Source: Vespula vulgaris (taxonomy: Eukaryota; Arthropoda; Insecta; Hymenoptera; Vespidae). From it: a stretch of 64,000 bases of DNA. Numbering within the stretch: position 1 is the first letter of the stretch; every line of letters begins with the position of its first letter. The position numbers and the translations under genes were made by a program. Below, one piece after another: positions 52,388-63,745 of the stretch. The stretch spans positions 1,285,001-1,349,000 of the forward strand of contig NC_066594.1 of assembly GCF_905475345.1 (NCBI RefSeq), in the 5' to 3' direction. A model generated the notes under the pieces. It was not told the DNA's origin, made no database searches, and saw only the letters and a list, made by a program, of their open reading frames with translations.

Positions 52388-55300
52388 AAGAGAGAACAAG
52401 AATGAACGTCACGAAGCGTTAAAAGATGTTACGCTTTTGGGACACGATCAGAATAATATTTTTCAACGTCTGTAATTTTGAATGCGTTGTCGTATGCAAA
52501 TCGACGAACGTTCGCATATTCCATCGTTTTCCTCCGATGACTCTCGAGACCGTTTCCTTCTTGCACGTGCTCGTTAAAAACTACTGCCGTACTCGTTGGG
52601 CATGACGACGGTAAAGCAATTATTTGGATTCATTATGAACAGGAAGAGGATTTCCCTTCGGACCCTTCGCTATGGCTTCGTTTACTATGGCATTCTCCCT
52701 TCTTCTATTCTAACTCGCTATTTACGAATCCAACGGACCCAAACGCCTTGGGGCCTCTTTTTCTGTGACTGTTATTATAACTTCTAATGATACTGAGTAA
52801 AATAGTAGATGATTATATACAAATTCATTGCCTATATTTTTATCCTCTATGTATGTTCGCTTTTCATAATAATTTCAATATTAAATCGCAAAGAGAAAAG
52901 GATATATATCATTTGAGAATTATCGATTATTTCCACGAACGTAAAAATTATTATTAAAAGGTACATTGCAATCTATTTCTGATACGATCAAAAGAGAAAG
53001 TGCACGCTGAGTAAAGAGAGAAAGAAAAAAGAATGATGTGCCACTGAAACGTAAGAACACCTGGCACTCGAACGACATGATTTTGTACTTTTTGATCTAA
53101 TTTAATATCTTGTATCGCGAACAATGTTATTTGAAAATAAATCGATTTTTATATGTTCTCTTTAAGGATTCGCACGGTATCGAAGAGTCGAACGCAGCAC
53201 CGGTTACAGACACTTCTCAAGATGTTCATGTTCTCGAGGGTTTTCAAAATGAGACTCACACGAGCATAACTTTCATCAGAAATTGGCAGACTTGCGACCC
53301 GCAGGATCATCGACTTACGGTAAATATTAATACGTAAGAGAATTAAAAGAACATTTATTACAAATGTATGTAAATATTTATCAATGATAAAAATGTTCAT
53401 TAAATATATATACTAATGTAATTATTAATTTTGTCTATAATATAACGAACGAAGTGACTCTATAGCAATAAATAAAATATTTTTATATCAGGGCGATACC
53501 GTAAGAGTCTTATGGGCTTTGCATCAAAGCGATCCCGAATTAAATACAGCGATTTGGCATGGTGACAAACGTGGTGGAAGAGCGTTACGACTCAGAACAC
53601 CATCGCCTCATGCTCCACCTCAGGAAATGCAGGATATAAGACATTGGGACGTGAAATTGAATCAGGTTAAAATATAATGATACTAATTATCGATAAATAT
53701 TCCTTAAATTTACGCTTATCTGGGTTTTTGAATATTACAGTTTACGGTATCTGATACGATGGATACCGTTTATTGGTGCAAAATCTTTAAGGCACCATCT
53801 TTAACTAAGAAGCATCATATGATCGGAGTAAGTAGATGATAAATATTGAAATTCCTTTTAATAAATAATTTCCAAGTATAATATATACTTATATATATAT
53901 TATTATTATTATTATTATCTCGCAAGATTTTATACTTACGAGCATTTCTACGATAACGTCATTGACTGCGATCGAAATTCTTATCCAAAGAAACGAGTAC
54001 CGTATTTTTTGCTGATTGTAAGTAAACTAACGTGTCAACGATCAAACCTGCAAAGGAATGCAAAGGTTGGGCTTCATTACGTATGTCTTTCACGAATCAC
54101 GGTCATTCGTGTCGGACGTCCCATGAACGCTTTAGACATCGCTTAGAATAAAAAAAGATTCGATGATGTCACTGCGTTGTCCGAAATGCTCATTGACTTG
54201 CATCGATACCTTTTCGAAAAGAGAAAAATCCAATTCATTCTTTTTTATAAAACGTGTCATGATTTCTAATATAGAATTCGGAATAATTTTCTAGCTTTTC
54301 TATATTTTTCTAACATTTTCGTTTCTTTATTCTTCTATATTATTCTATATTATTCTTCTATATTCTTTATTATTCTTTATATAAAAGAAAACATATATAT
54401 ATATATATAAGATATTAATTTATATTACATATATACCGTTTTTAGTATACGCCTCTGGTGGAGAAAGCAAACGAGGACTTGGTACATCATGTGATAGTAT
54501 ATGAGTGTGCTTCAACTTCACCGATTCTCGGTCAGCATGCTAGAATCGCTGGTGCACCTTGTTATAGTCCCACGATGCCACGTGAATGGGAATCCTGTTT
54601 GCAGCCTGTCTTGGCCTGGGCCCGTGGTAGCAGAGGTAAAAATTGATTTTCGAAATATCGTTTAAACGTAATAAAAAATATCTAATGATGAAATAGATAA
54701 ATAAAATTATTTATTATTTTAGGAGAATGGCTTCCAGATCATGTGGGAATTCCTATAGCCGAGCACCAAGAAGGTTCTTATTATATGTTGGAAGTACATT
54801 ATAATAATCCTGGGTTAAAAAAAGTAATAGATAGCAGCGGAGTTAGAATTCATTTAACTCCAAAACTTCGCGCTCAAGAGGCAGGAATTCTTGTTGCTGG
54901 TGTAGCAGTCAGTCCACTTCATTTGGTACCTCCGAGACAGAAGGAATATGCTACTGCTGGATATTGTACGCCACATTGCACGAATACCGTAAATATCAAT
55001 AATATTATTGTAATAATATAATTATTTTCTATACGTACGAATTTTATTAAATTTTTTTTTTCTTTTTTTCTTTTGTAACGTAGATGTTTCCCGAAGATGG
55101 TGTAAACGTTGTGTCAGTGGTATTGCATTCTCATCTGGCTGGTCGACGTTTGAGTTTGAAACATATTCGTAAAGGAAAAGAACTTCCTCGAATAGTACAG
55201 GACAATCATTTTGATTTCGATTATCAACAATCGCATACTTTGGAGAAGGAAGTGAAAATTTTACCAGGTGACGAATTGGTCGCTGAATGCGTTTACAGAA

Positions 55301-56347
55301 CGTTGGATAGAACAAGACCAACGCTAGGAGGATATGCAGCGTCGCAAGAAATGTGTTTAGCGTTCGTTGTACATTATCCAAGAACACCATTGGCAGCTTG
55401 CTATAGTATGACACCTGTCAAAGATCTTTTCAAAACTCTTGCCGTATATAGCTTCAAAGGTGTCACTATGGATCATTTGGAGAAACTTTTCTTAACTACC
55501 GGGTAAAGTAATATTGTCAATTAAATGAAATGTTATTTTATCGTATTCTATTTCTTTAATTATAATAATTAACTTTACTATATTCTATTTATAGAGCTGA
55601 TCCAGTGAGTCTACCTTCTACGGCCAGACAACAACTTCCTGTTTATCCTGCGACGAGACCTAGCGAACAAATCGACGAGGATATTATCAGAGAAGCAGAG
55701 TCCGCATTGAAAGCAATGAGAGATTATTCGGAGGAACGTGAAAATGATAATGTCTTTGCCCGACTTATCATCGAAGAACCTGAAGAATTTCGAGGTAAAT
55801 GAATATTTTTATTAATACGTATTATACATTAAATACGTATTATGTTAATAGTTACGATCTCACGAGAGAATCGATTCGTTAATATTGTTTCTATTTTTTT
55901 TTCTTAGGTCGAACTTTAGCAGAACATATACTTGCTTTACCCTGGACCGAAGAACTTCTTGCTAGATCGATCGAAAAAAGTCTTTATCATGGTAGACACA
56001 TGACATTTTGTAGGAAAAGAGACGACAAATTGGCACTGGTAAGAACATTCGAAGATTTTAGATTTACATTTTTAATAAAGATAATCGTACGTCCTTGAAT
56101 TTCTTCTTTTCTTTTCTTGTTTTGGTTTGTTTTGTTTTGTTTTGTTTTGTTTTTTTTTTTAATTTAACTTAACTTTTTCTTTCAGCCTGCAAATATTCAA
56201 ACGTTCCCGAATTTCACGGCATTACCGGAACAAAACGAAACTGTCTGCAGCGAGCTCAGAATTTCTTCATCCGATTCATCCAATATCAGTTTGAATTTCT
56301 TCATCACGCTAATTACGGTTATAAGTATTAGAACATTCGTTTTCTAA
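41575..56347 (+). CDS. MOXD1-like copper monooxygenase (DOMON + Cu2 domains)
   Basis: Relative of dopamine beta-hydroxylase, closest to the MOXD1 / insect olf413 group; a copper- and ascorbate-dependent monooxygenase of the secretory pathway whose substrate is unknown. Coding exons: 41575-42693, 53167-53319, 53492-53665, 53741-53827, 54446-54635, 54723-54988, 55084-55502, 55595-55794, 55908-56038, 56186-56347, totalling 966 residues. A signal peptide covers residues 1-22. Residues 40-290 form a low-complexity acidic extension with Glu/Arg repeats. A DOMON domain starts near residue 305. Copper ligands look complete: His525-His526 (LVHHVIVYEC) and His600 (EVHYNN) for one site, His678/His680 (LHSHL) and Met753 (QEMCL) for the other. 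The hydrophobic C-terminus (about 945-966) suggests a membrane or GPI anchor. AATAAA signals lie at 56711, 56895 and 56905. Confidence 0.93.
42998..43145 (+). CDS. Coding-like segment with donor, unrecognised
   Basis: An open frame reading SSERWKAVNEARRKLG and on through LYNGECNIMLVEIG ends exactly at GAAATAG|GTATGT. Its amphipathic, non-repetitive composition looks more protein-like than the flanks. An acceptor-like AG lies just before it (GATTAAG at about 43001). It sits in the intron of the MOXD1-like gene and 14 bases before the inverted-repeat element. It could be a relic of a captured exon or chance. Confidence 0.22.
43160..43601. mobile_element. MITE-like element with 32-bp terminal inverted repeats
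   Basis: The left end (43161-43192) and the reverse complement of the right end (43571-43602) match at about 28 of 32 bases. Both begin AGGGTGT, share AGAATAAATG and finish AAATATTTTA. TA dinucleotides flank the pair (43158-43159 and 43602-43603), as expected for a TA target-site duplication of the Tc1/mariner type. The 442-bp interior has no transposase; the frames at 43206-43520 and 43273-43485 are short and unrecognised. It is best read as a non-autonomous element or deletion derivative. Confidence 0.65.
46169..46229. repeat. Compound (TA)n-(GA)n microsatellite
   Basis: A TA array of about 33 bases passes directly into a GA array of about 27 bases. Confidence 0.9.
47581..47695. repeat. 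(ATT)n/(GTT)n microsatellite
   Basis: About 115 bases of ATT repeats with an internal block of GTT units near 47599-47616. Confidence 0.95.
49183..49401 (+). CDS. Small intronic ORF with TATA-like upstream sequence, unrecognised
   Basis: An ATG-initiated 72-codon frame with balanced, non-repetitive composition (KTHRDRYNPGYMIYDFHTKK, then RYAICPEEPCTH) and a UGA stop at 49399-49401. A CTATATAATC string lies about 60 bases upstream (near 49122-49131), which could be a TATA box for a short single-exon gene. No signal peptide or membrane segment is visible. It is nested in the first intron of the MOXD1-like gene on the same strand. The family is unknown; alternatives are a skipped exon or a chance frame. 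Confidence 0.33.
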   Translation: MRFYKFIARGKTHRDRYNPGYMIYDFHTKKPVRPGQIKYPHRYAICPEEPCTHLRGSYSQDRFLSTNSHSIL

Positions 56348-56527
56348 GGACATTGAAAAAAATTTATTATCGTACGAATTTGTATATCGGCGAAGATTTA
56401 TTATTTATTGAACGAATCTACGTGATAACCGATCTCTCGTTATTCTCGACTGTTCGAAACAGATCGAAAATTTTCGGATATTACGCTGGTTACGATTACG
56501 AATCTCTTCTCGTTCACCTCGTCCTCC

Positions 56528-56666
56528 TTCGAGAGAGAGAGAGAGAGAGAAAGAGAGAGAAATAGAAATAGAAATAGAAAGAGAGAGAGACAGAAATAGA
56601 AATAGAAATAGAAATAGAGAGAAAGAGAGAAATAGAAATAAAGAGAGAGAGAGAGAAATAGAGAGT

Positions 56667-56704
<38 letters not shown>

Positions 56705-56716
56705 AATAGAAATAAA
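56528..56716. repeat. GA / AGAAAT purine tract in the MOXD1-like 3' UTR
   Basis: GA repeats interleaved with AGAAAT and GATA units, about 180 bases after the stop codon and therefore probably transcribed. Confidence 0.85.
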
Positions 56717-57627
56717 AGAGAAAAATGACAAAATTTTATAAAAATTTTTAGTCGTCCAGCGTGCAAGTATGTATGGAAATATAAGATATAATATAATATA
56801 AAACAATGTAAATACACGATTTAATGTATTTATGATAATTCGTACGCAGTACACTCCTATTTTATATTTTAATGCGTGTTTTGTATAAAAAGATAATAAA
56901 TACGAATAAAAAAAAAAGATAACTTGAATGTACTTTATTAACCCATCCATACTCATATAATTGTGCAATTAATAATTTGTCATTATGACAATGGTAAAAA
57001 TAGAAAAATAATAATTCGTTTATCATTCCGCGTACAACAATAATTAACATTTTTAATAATTTATTCGTAAAAAATAAAGCTATATAATGTCACAGTCACT
57101 TTTTATAGTATTCCTTGAAACAATTTAAAGAAAGTAATGACGTTTTAGAACAGATGGAATAACAAATTACAGTTTTATTTAAATATCTTTTAGCTTCATT
57201 TCAATCTTTCTAGAATTTGCTCACTTTTCTTATAACAAATGATACATATTCGTCTTGTATATGTTTTACTCCAGTACATGTAATCATAGCAACTATTTTA
57301 AAGACACAATAATTCCGTAATTAAAAATTTCCTAAATCTTGTTGATTTTAATTGTTTTAATTAGCATTCGACTATTAAACGATATATAGATTTAATGAAA
57401 CACTTACAATTAAAAAAACATTAATGACTAAATTAGACGTTCAACATGTTAAAAGAAATAAAATTATATTACAAATTAAAATATTCAAAATATTATAATA
57501 TTAAAAAAGTATAATAATCAAAGCATACACCGTAGAAACGTAGATTTTTTCACTCAAAATAAAATGGAAGCTGGCTTCGTTCTACCTCCCGCTGGTAGTC
57601 GATTAGATAAAAAAAAGAAAAGAAAAA

Positions 57628-57720
<93 letters not shown>
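57628..57720. repeat. (AAT)n microsatellite
   Basis: About 31 uninterrupted AAT units. It reads poly-Asn or poly-Tyr in overlapping frames, which explains the ORFs there. Confidence 0.95.
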
Positions 57721-57724
<4 letters not shown>

Positions 57725-58041
57725 CAAGAACAATAATCTATGTTCACGATGATAGAAATTCTTTTCAAAAAAAAAAAAAAAAGAGTATTAAAAGGACAGT
57801 TTGACGTAAAAGCACCCACGCACAGAGAAATTTCATCGAGTTTGGAATATCGACAGAACGTAGATAACGGTTAGTAATTTTCTACCTGGTTAACCAATAC
57901 CGTATGAGTTTCTCAATCTTTCCGTTCGTAACATTAGCCACCCTCGCAACTATTCGCACCCTGTTGCACGAGGTCCCATGTGGCCTGAGCTGATAAGCAC
58001 GAAATTGTGTTTTCATCGAATTTACAGAGCGTATCTGCCTG

Positions 58042-58050
58042 TATAAAAGG
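58042..58050 (+). promoter_or_regulatory. TATA box of the Arg-rich repeat gene
   Basis: TATAAAAGG is a consensus TATA box. About 30 bases downstream lies an initiator-like CATCAGCAG (near 58071), so transcription probably starts there. A non-coding first exon would then run to the donor ACAG|GTAAAT (exon end 58184), and coding begins after the acceptor AACGTAG at 58423. Confidence 0.65.
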
Positions 58051-58424
58051 AGAACCCTCGGGACTAGCAGCATCAGCAGCTCTCCAGAGCTCAGAGGAAG
58101 AACATCTTCCGAGTTTCAACATTTTCTTCTCCAAAGAGACGAAAACGAAGATCTTAGAAATCATCAAATTTCTAATCAGTACAGGTAAATAAAAACTTCT
58201 TTATTATCTCGAATATTTTTCTCGAATATTTTATCTCGAAGACACTTTGTAATCTTCATATAGACATAAGATTTTATGAAAAATTTATTAAAAGAAAAAG
58301 ATTAAAGTAAAATCTGTCTTATCTTTTGTATTAAAACACTGTGTGATGAGTGTTATGAATATGATATTCATCTTTAAGTCAAATATTTAAGTATTTATAC
58401 AAACTAATATCATTTTAACGTAGA

Positions 58425-61400
58425 ATGAGGCGTACAAGGCACGTGGTCTTACCCGTGCGGTCCTGGCAGTATATCGGCTTACTGCTAGTATCACTGGCAT
58501 GCGTGACTTTCGGTTTGGTAGCTAGAGATAGAGAAGGACAAGCAGGAAGTCTGACTGGTCCTGAACTCCTTCATCGTGCCCCTCATAAGTATATTTCCTT
58601 TCGTTATTATAATATTATATTTAAAGAATTCGATAATTCATCTTTCATATTTTCATTTAATTTATATACATACATACATATATATACATATATATATTAT
58701 ATATATATTATATATATATATTTTATCACACACATACATATATATATATGTGTGATAAAAATATTTAATAATTCTATTTTTTTGTTTATTCTAAAAAATA
58801 AAAAAGAAAAATACAAATAAGTTCCTTTATATTTCTATACATTTAATTTCAAAATATCATGGATTTTCCAGCGTGGACGTTTGCCCGAATTTGAATCCTT
58901 TGGCAACATCTTCGATCTGTCTTGGTCTTTCGGAAAAACAAAATCTCGCTTTGAAAAATAATGAAAGGAAAGAAATCGGTTCCGATATCGTTCGAGTCGA
59001 GCGTAAAAAATCGACCGAATCGTGTATCAATAGGAACACACTTTTAGAAAGAAGGCATAGAACGATGAACGAACGTTCTTTCTATCCAACAAAGAGACTG
59101 TCACGTTCTTTGGAACGAGTCGATTCAAGGATTGAAAACGTTCGATTGTCTTATCGTTATTCGCCAAATTCGGAAATGACTCGAGATGTAACGGATCGTA
59201 CGAGAAAACTATCAAGAAGATTGTCCAATGATAGATCTCGGTCTATGGAACGTCGCGAGGAACATGGAATCAAACGAACAGACGGACAAAGAACTCTTGA
59301 TAATCGTGAATTGAAAGAACGAAGAGAACGATTCGAAATAGACACACGTAGAAAGTTCAATTCTCGAGCTATCGAAAAAAGAGAGATCAGAGGACATCTT
59401 CGAGAAAACATTGAAAGTCGAACGATCAGGGAGAATCAAAAAAGTATTCGAGAAAGGACTCAAGATCGTAGATCGAACTCTGTAGAAAGACAAGAATTCA
59501 GAAGGGAAAATATGGAACGGCGTTTGATAAAAGAACGATATGCTAACGATCGTAGAAATTCTCGAATCGATAGTTTGGACCGTCGATCGAATGTAGATGC
59601 AGAACGTAGGAATTCTCGAATGGATAATTTAAATCGCGAACGTCGATCGAGTGTAAGCACAGAACGTAGGAATTCTCGAATCAATACTTTAAATCGCGAA
59701 CGTCGACTGAGCGTAAATGAAGAACGTAAAAATTCTCGAGCAAATACTTTAAATCGCGAACGTCGATTGGATATAAGCGCAGAACGTAGAAATTCTCGAC
59801 TTGATACCGTTAATATACAACGTGGATCGAACTTAAACACAGAACGTAGAAATTCTCGACTTGATACTTTTAATCGCGAACGTCGACTCAGCGTAAGTGA
59901 AGAACGTAAAAATTCTCGAGCAAATACTTTAAATCGCGAACGTCGATTGGATATAAGCGCAGAACGTAGAAATTCTCGACTTGATACCGTTAATATACAA
60001 CGTGGATCGAACTTAAACACAGAACGTAGAAATTCTCGACTTGATACTTTAAATCGCGAACGTCGATTGGATGTAAGCGCAGAACGTAGAAATTCTCGAC
60101 TTGATATTATTAATAGACAACGTGGATCAAGCCTAACGACCGAACGTAAAAATTCTCGACTTGATACTTTTAATCGCGAACGTCGATCAAATATGGACGC
60201 AGAACGTAGAAATTCTCGAGCCAATACTTTAAATCGCGAACGTCGATTGGATGTAAACGTAGAACGTAGAAATTCGAGACTTAGTACTGTTAATACCGAA
60301 CGTGGATCGAACTTAAGCGTAGAACGTAGAAATTCCCGACTTGATACTTTTAATCGCGAACGTCGATTGGATGTGAATGCAGAACGTAGAAATTCTCGAC
60401 TTGATACTGTTAATAGCCAACGTGAATCAATTATAGACGCAGAACGTAGAAATTCTCGAGTCGATACTTTAAATCGCGAACGTCGATTGGGTGTAAGTGC
60501 AGAACGTAGAATTTCTCGACTTGACATTGTCAATAAGCAACGTAGATCGAGCCTAACCACCGAACGTAGAAATTCTCGACTTGATATTTTTAATCGCGAA
60601 CGTCGATCAAACGTAGACGCAGAACGTAGAAATTCTCGAGCCAATACTTTAAATCGCGAACGTCGATTGGATATAAGCGCAGAACGTAGAAATTCTCGAC
60701 TTGATACTGTTAATAGACAACGCGAATCAAGCCTAGCCATCGAACGTAGAAATTCTCGACTCGAAATTTTTAATCGTGAACGTCGATCAAGCGTAGACGC
60801 AGAACGCAAAAATTCCAGACTCGATATTTCTAATCGCGAACGTCAATCAAATGTAGACACAGAACGTAGAAATAGCCGACTTGACACTCTTAATCGCGAA
60901 CGTCGATCGTTAAGTATGACCGACCGAACACGAACCCGAAAGATCCAGGAAAATCGATACGATCGAGAATCAATTCTTTCGAACTCGTTAAAAATTAGAA
61001 AATCTACCTCTCGCGATAATACACCAGCCGATCGAAAAAATTTCCGATCTGAAATTAGAAACATAAGATTTAATTCGTTGGAACGGCAACAATCTGGTAA
61101 CAGACTCGAGAATTCACGATTTGAACGAAGAATGATCGATAACGAAGATCGCAAACTCCACGATCGTCGTACTCGTTCGGTCGACCGACGAAATACGAAC
61201 ACATTAAATCGCAATAACAGACATCTCGATTTAGAACGTAGAATATCAATTGATCGTGCATCCGAATATATAGATCGCCGTGATAATAGACGCGAACTTG
61301 TTAACCGTTTATCACGATCTCCGTTCTCTGATCGAAATTCTCGAAGAGAAATCGATCGTACTAGAGTCGATAGATCGTCGGAATCTAGAGATAACAACGA

Positions 61401-62754
61401 ACAACGCAATATTCTATTGAACCGCCGAATTATGGAAACACCGAAACTAAATCGTCGCGAAGTTAACACTCCGAGACGTACGATTCGATCTTCAAATATT
61501 GAAAATCTTCGAAATTCTCTTCGTTACTCTCTCGATCGATCCTTAGATCGTACGAATAGAATCGAACGTTTCTCGAACAAACGATCGAACGAAAAATTGA
61601 CCGAACGTAGATCAACCCTAGGAGAAATCGCCGATGAGATTTCATTTGTGGAACGAAGACGAACGCAATACGGACAACGTCGCATTTCAAGAACATTAAC
61701 ACCCGAAATTTCGGATCGTAGATCATTTGTTGCACGAGAATATCAAGTTTCCAAGCAAGGAAAAAGATTAAGCCGCTCGTTCGATAATTTAAATCGATTG
61801 AATTCCAACGAAAGACGCGAATCTGTCGAAAGTAGGCGCTTCGGAACGGACAACGATCGTAGATCATCTGTTTTATCGACCGACCGACGAGACACTCGAC
61901 GACAACGAGAAAATCTTGCACGAACTTCCGTTTTACTTCGTACGACTAATCTCCAAGAACGACGACGTTTCAATACAAGGATTCAAGAACGATATAATAG
62001 AAAAATCGAAAGGACGATCGACGAAAGACGTAAATCCAATGATCCTAGCTTGGCCGGTAAAATAGAACGTTCTATGGAATTACGATCCCGTGATCAACGT
62101 AGAAATGTTCGTTCGAATTTGATAGTAACGCGACATAACGATTCACAAATACGATACATCGATCCACTTAACCGAGAAGAAAATGTCGATTTTGATATAG
62201 GCTTTAAATTGATCGAACGATCTCGAAACAACGTTAACAAGAGATCTTCGTATCGAAGATCAGTCGATCTTAGACAATCTAATTCTCTTCGTGAAAAAAG
62301 CAGGACCTCTGAAACGTCTACTTATCATCGAAATACGATTTTCGTTCCTATGATCGATCGTGATCGATTAGATTTAATAAGAGAAGGAGCGAAGACCAGA
62401 CGATTATTTAATACAAATCGCCGAACTCTGATAATGTCTCAAGAATTCAGAAATAACGAATACGGAAGGAAAACTAGAATGATAGCGAACTTACTAAAAA
62501 CGAACGTCCTCTCGAACTATGATTCCTCTTTTGAAATTATACGACAAACTTTCATAATCATCATTTGTATCTTATATGGATCATCGATGTCTAAAAATAA
62601 TAAACTTTTTACAGGGTAAGTCAAGTTAAATAAGTTATTTCATAAATACTATTAATCTACTAATCGTATTAATATCTATATGCAATATTTCAATGTTTCT
62701 TCATTATTTTACAGTAATCTAATGGAAAGTATTCGCAAATTTGCATTATGGTAA
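58425..62754 (+). CDS. Arginine-rich 20-residue repeat protein with signal sequence
   Basis: Unrecognised protein. Coding exons: 58425-58588, 58872-62615, 62715-62754, totalling 1315 residues; phases agree at both joins. Residues 16-33 are hydrophobic (YIGLLLVSLACVTFGLVA), so it enters the secretory pathway by a signal peptide or signal anchor. A short region after it has two Cys (VDVCPNLN, SSICLG). Then comes a very basic, Arg/Asn/Ser-rich region with 23 contiguous in-register 20-residue repeats (59521-60900), consensus NRERRxxxxAERRNSRLDT. Less regular Arg-rich sequence follows, and a hydrophobic patch near the C-terminus (FIIIICILYG). The intron after 62615 begins GGTAAG, so unspliced RNA hits an in-frame TAA at 62617. 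AATAAA at 62956-62961. A TATA box and a 5' UTR intron support a regulated gene. It could be a structural or glandular secretion; no enzymatic motif is seen. Confidence 0.72.
58719..58760. repeat. Perfect inverted repeat in intron 1 of the Arg-rich gene
   Basis: TTTTATCACACA and TGTGTGATAAAA form a perfect 12-base stem around an AT-rich centre of about 16 bases that can itself fold. Confidence 0.7.
59521..60900 (+). repeat. 60-bp tandem repeat array, 23 copies, in frame
   Basis: Twenty-three 60-bp units with no insertion or deletion between them, each starting CGT(C/G)GA and containing GAACGTAGAAATTCTCGA. Units fall into at least three subtypes (RLDxxAERRNSRLDTVN, RGSxLxxERRNSRLDTFN, RRSxxDAERRNSRANTLN) that recur in larger blocks. 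The two 180-bp blocks 59701-59880 and 59881-60060 are almost identical, which indicates recent unequal exchange. Confidence 0.95.
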
Positions 62755-63185
62755 AGATTTTACGTCGATACTTTGCTACTTCTAACATGCTACTTCTATG
62801 AACCTGCTCGTCGTTGCTGTAATATATCTACATATTATTTATATGTTATCTATATATATTAGAGTATATCTGCAAATATTCGTCTATGCAGTTAATGTAG
62901 AACACAAAGAAATAACAAAGTAATATATATATATATGAAGTATATTTTTTGTGCGAATAAATTGTTCAAACGAAAGTAATATCTGTTTCTATATCTTCAT
63001 TCCTATACCTTAATTTTATATCCTATACATTAGAATTTATACTATTAAATGACATTATTTTACACATATTTATAAATTTATTCATATAAAACAGAGAATG
63101 TAAAGTTTGGCCAAACAGTCTAGGAACGAATGAAATCATCTTTCTATACAATTATTGAGAATATTTCATTTTTTATATTACAAGA
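62755..63185. other. 3' flank of the Arg-rich repeat gene
   Basis: 3' UTR and AT-rich spacer with AATAAA at 62956-62961 and short TA runs. No coding frame is visible. Confidence 0.5.
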
Positions 63186-63745
63186 TCATATGGAAATCAT
63201 AATAACGTTTGATATACTGGTGCCACGTAAAGATGGCTTCTCTACAAAACATCTAAATACGTATTCTAATCTTTTTTCTTTTTTAATAATAGCTTCTATT
63301 TTCTCGTAAGTATTTTCATTGTCATCGTTAGTTTCCAAATCTTGTAAACATCTACAATTTATTTGATTATACCGGCCAACTGAAAGGGAAAATAATAAAT
63401 TATTTTTCTTTTTCATATTTGTTTGATTTATTTTAACTGCATTTAGAAATGAAAAATCACAGACTTACTCTCCTTTCTTAATTCTTTGATCTTAAAATTC
63501 CAGTACTGTAAAACTGTAAAACTAAGATATTGTGGGTCATAAATTTTCTTTTATAATAATAGATTGAATAAAAGTTATAATAATAGTTTGAAGTTTACTA
63601 CTGGTTACTTTAGATTTTTTTGAAGAAGAAAATATTGTCTGCAAACGTCCCAAAGTTTGTATATGTTTCAAAATAGATTTCTTTGGAGAAACGCTCGGTT
63701 GAGCAAGTAGTAAAACGACGTACAACAATAGAAAAGATAAAACCT
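63186..63745 (-). CDS. Possible small secreted protein gene, minus strand
   Basis: Two open segments on the minus strand. The upstream one (about 63745-63610) follows an AG and reads LSFLLLYVVLLLAQPSVSPK, a good signal-peptide core, then a Lys/Ser-rich stretch. The downstream one (about 63389-63186) follows a strong acceptor (CCTTTCAG) and encodes a hydrophilic domain with INCRC and FRCFVEK cysteines before a stop. They can be joined in frame through a donor ACCA|GTAGTA, but that donor is weak, and the start codon must lie in a further upstream exon. Family unknown. Confidence 0.25.

Larger units (their letters stand above)
42694..53166 (+). other. First intron of the MOXD1-like gene
   Basis: A 10.5-kb phase-0 intron (donor CTG|GTAAGT, acceptor CTTTAAG). 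It carries the inverted-repeat element at 43160-43601, many microsatellites (44460-44531 GAAA, 46169-46229 TA then GA, 47083-47166 GA, 47581-47695 ATT, 50684-50774 CT and TTC, 50866-50936 CT and TCG, 52340-52395 GAAA) and GC-richer patches near 46920-47330, 48240-48400 and 50540-51090 that could be enhancers or alternative start regions. Two orphan coding-like frames (42998-43145 and 49183-49401) are listed separately. Confidence 0.55.
56348..58041. other. Intergenic region between the MOXD1-like and Arg-rich repeat genes
   Basis: It starts with the 3' UTR of the MOXD1-like gene, including a long GA/AAATAG purine tract (about 56528-56716) and AATAAA signals at 56711, 56895 and 56905. A pure AAT microsatellite follows at 57628-57720. 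The last 150 bases are less AT-rich and lead into a TATA box. Confidence 0.6.

Noticed and set aside
57550..57819. Poly-Tyr / poly-Asn ORFs
   Set aside because: AAT microsatellite readings.
59460..60809. A 449-codon open frame on the minus strand opposite the Arg-rich repeats
   Set aside because: The sense repeat has an exact 60-bp period with no stop-generating codons in this antisense frame, so the frame stays open by construction. It lacks its own splice sites, signal or promoter.
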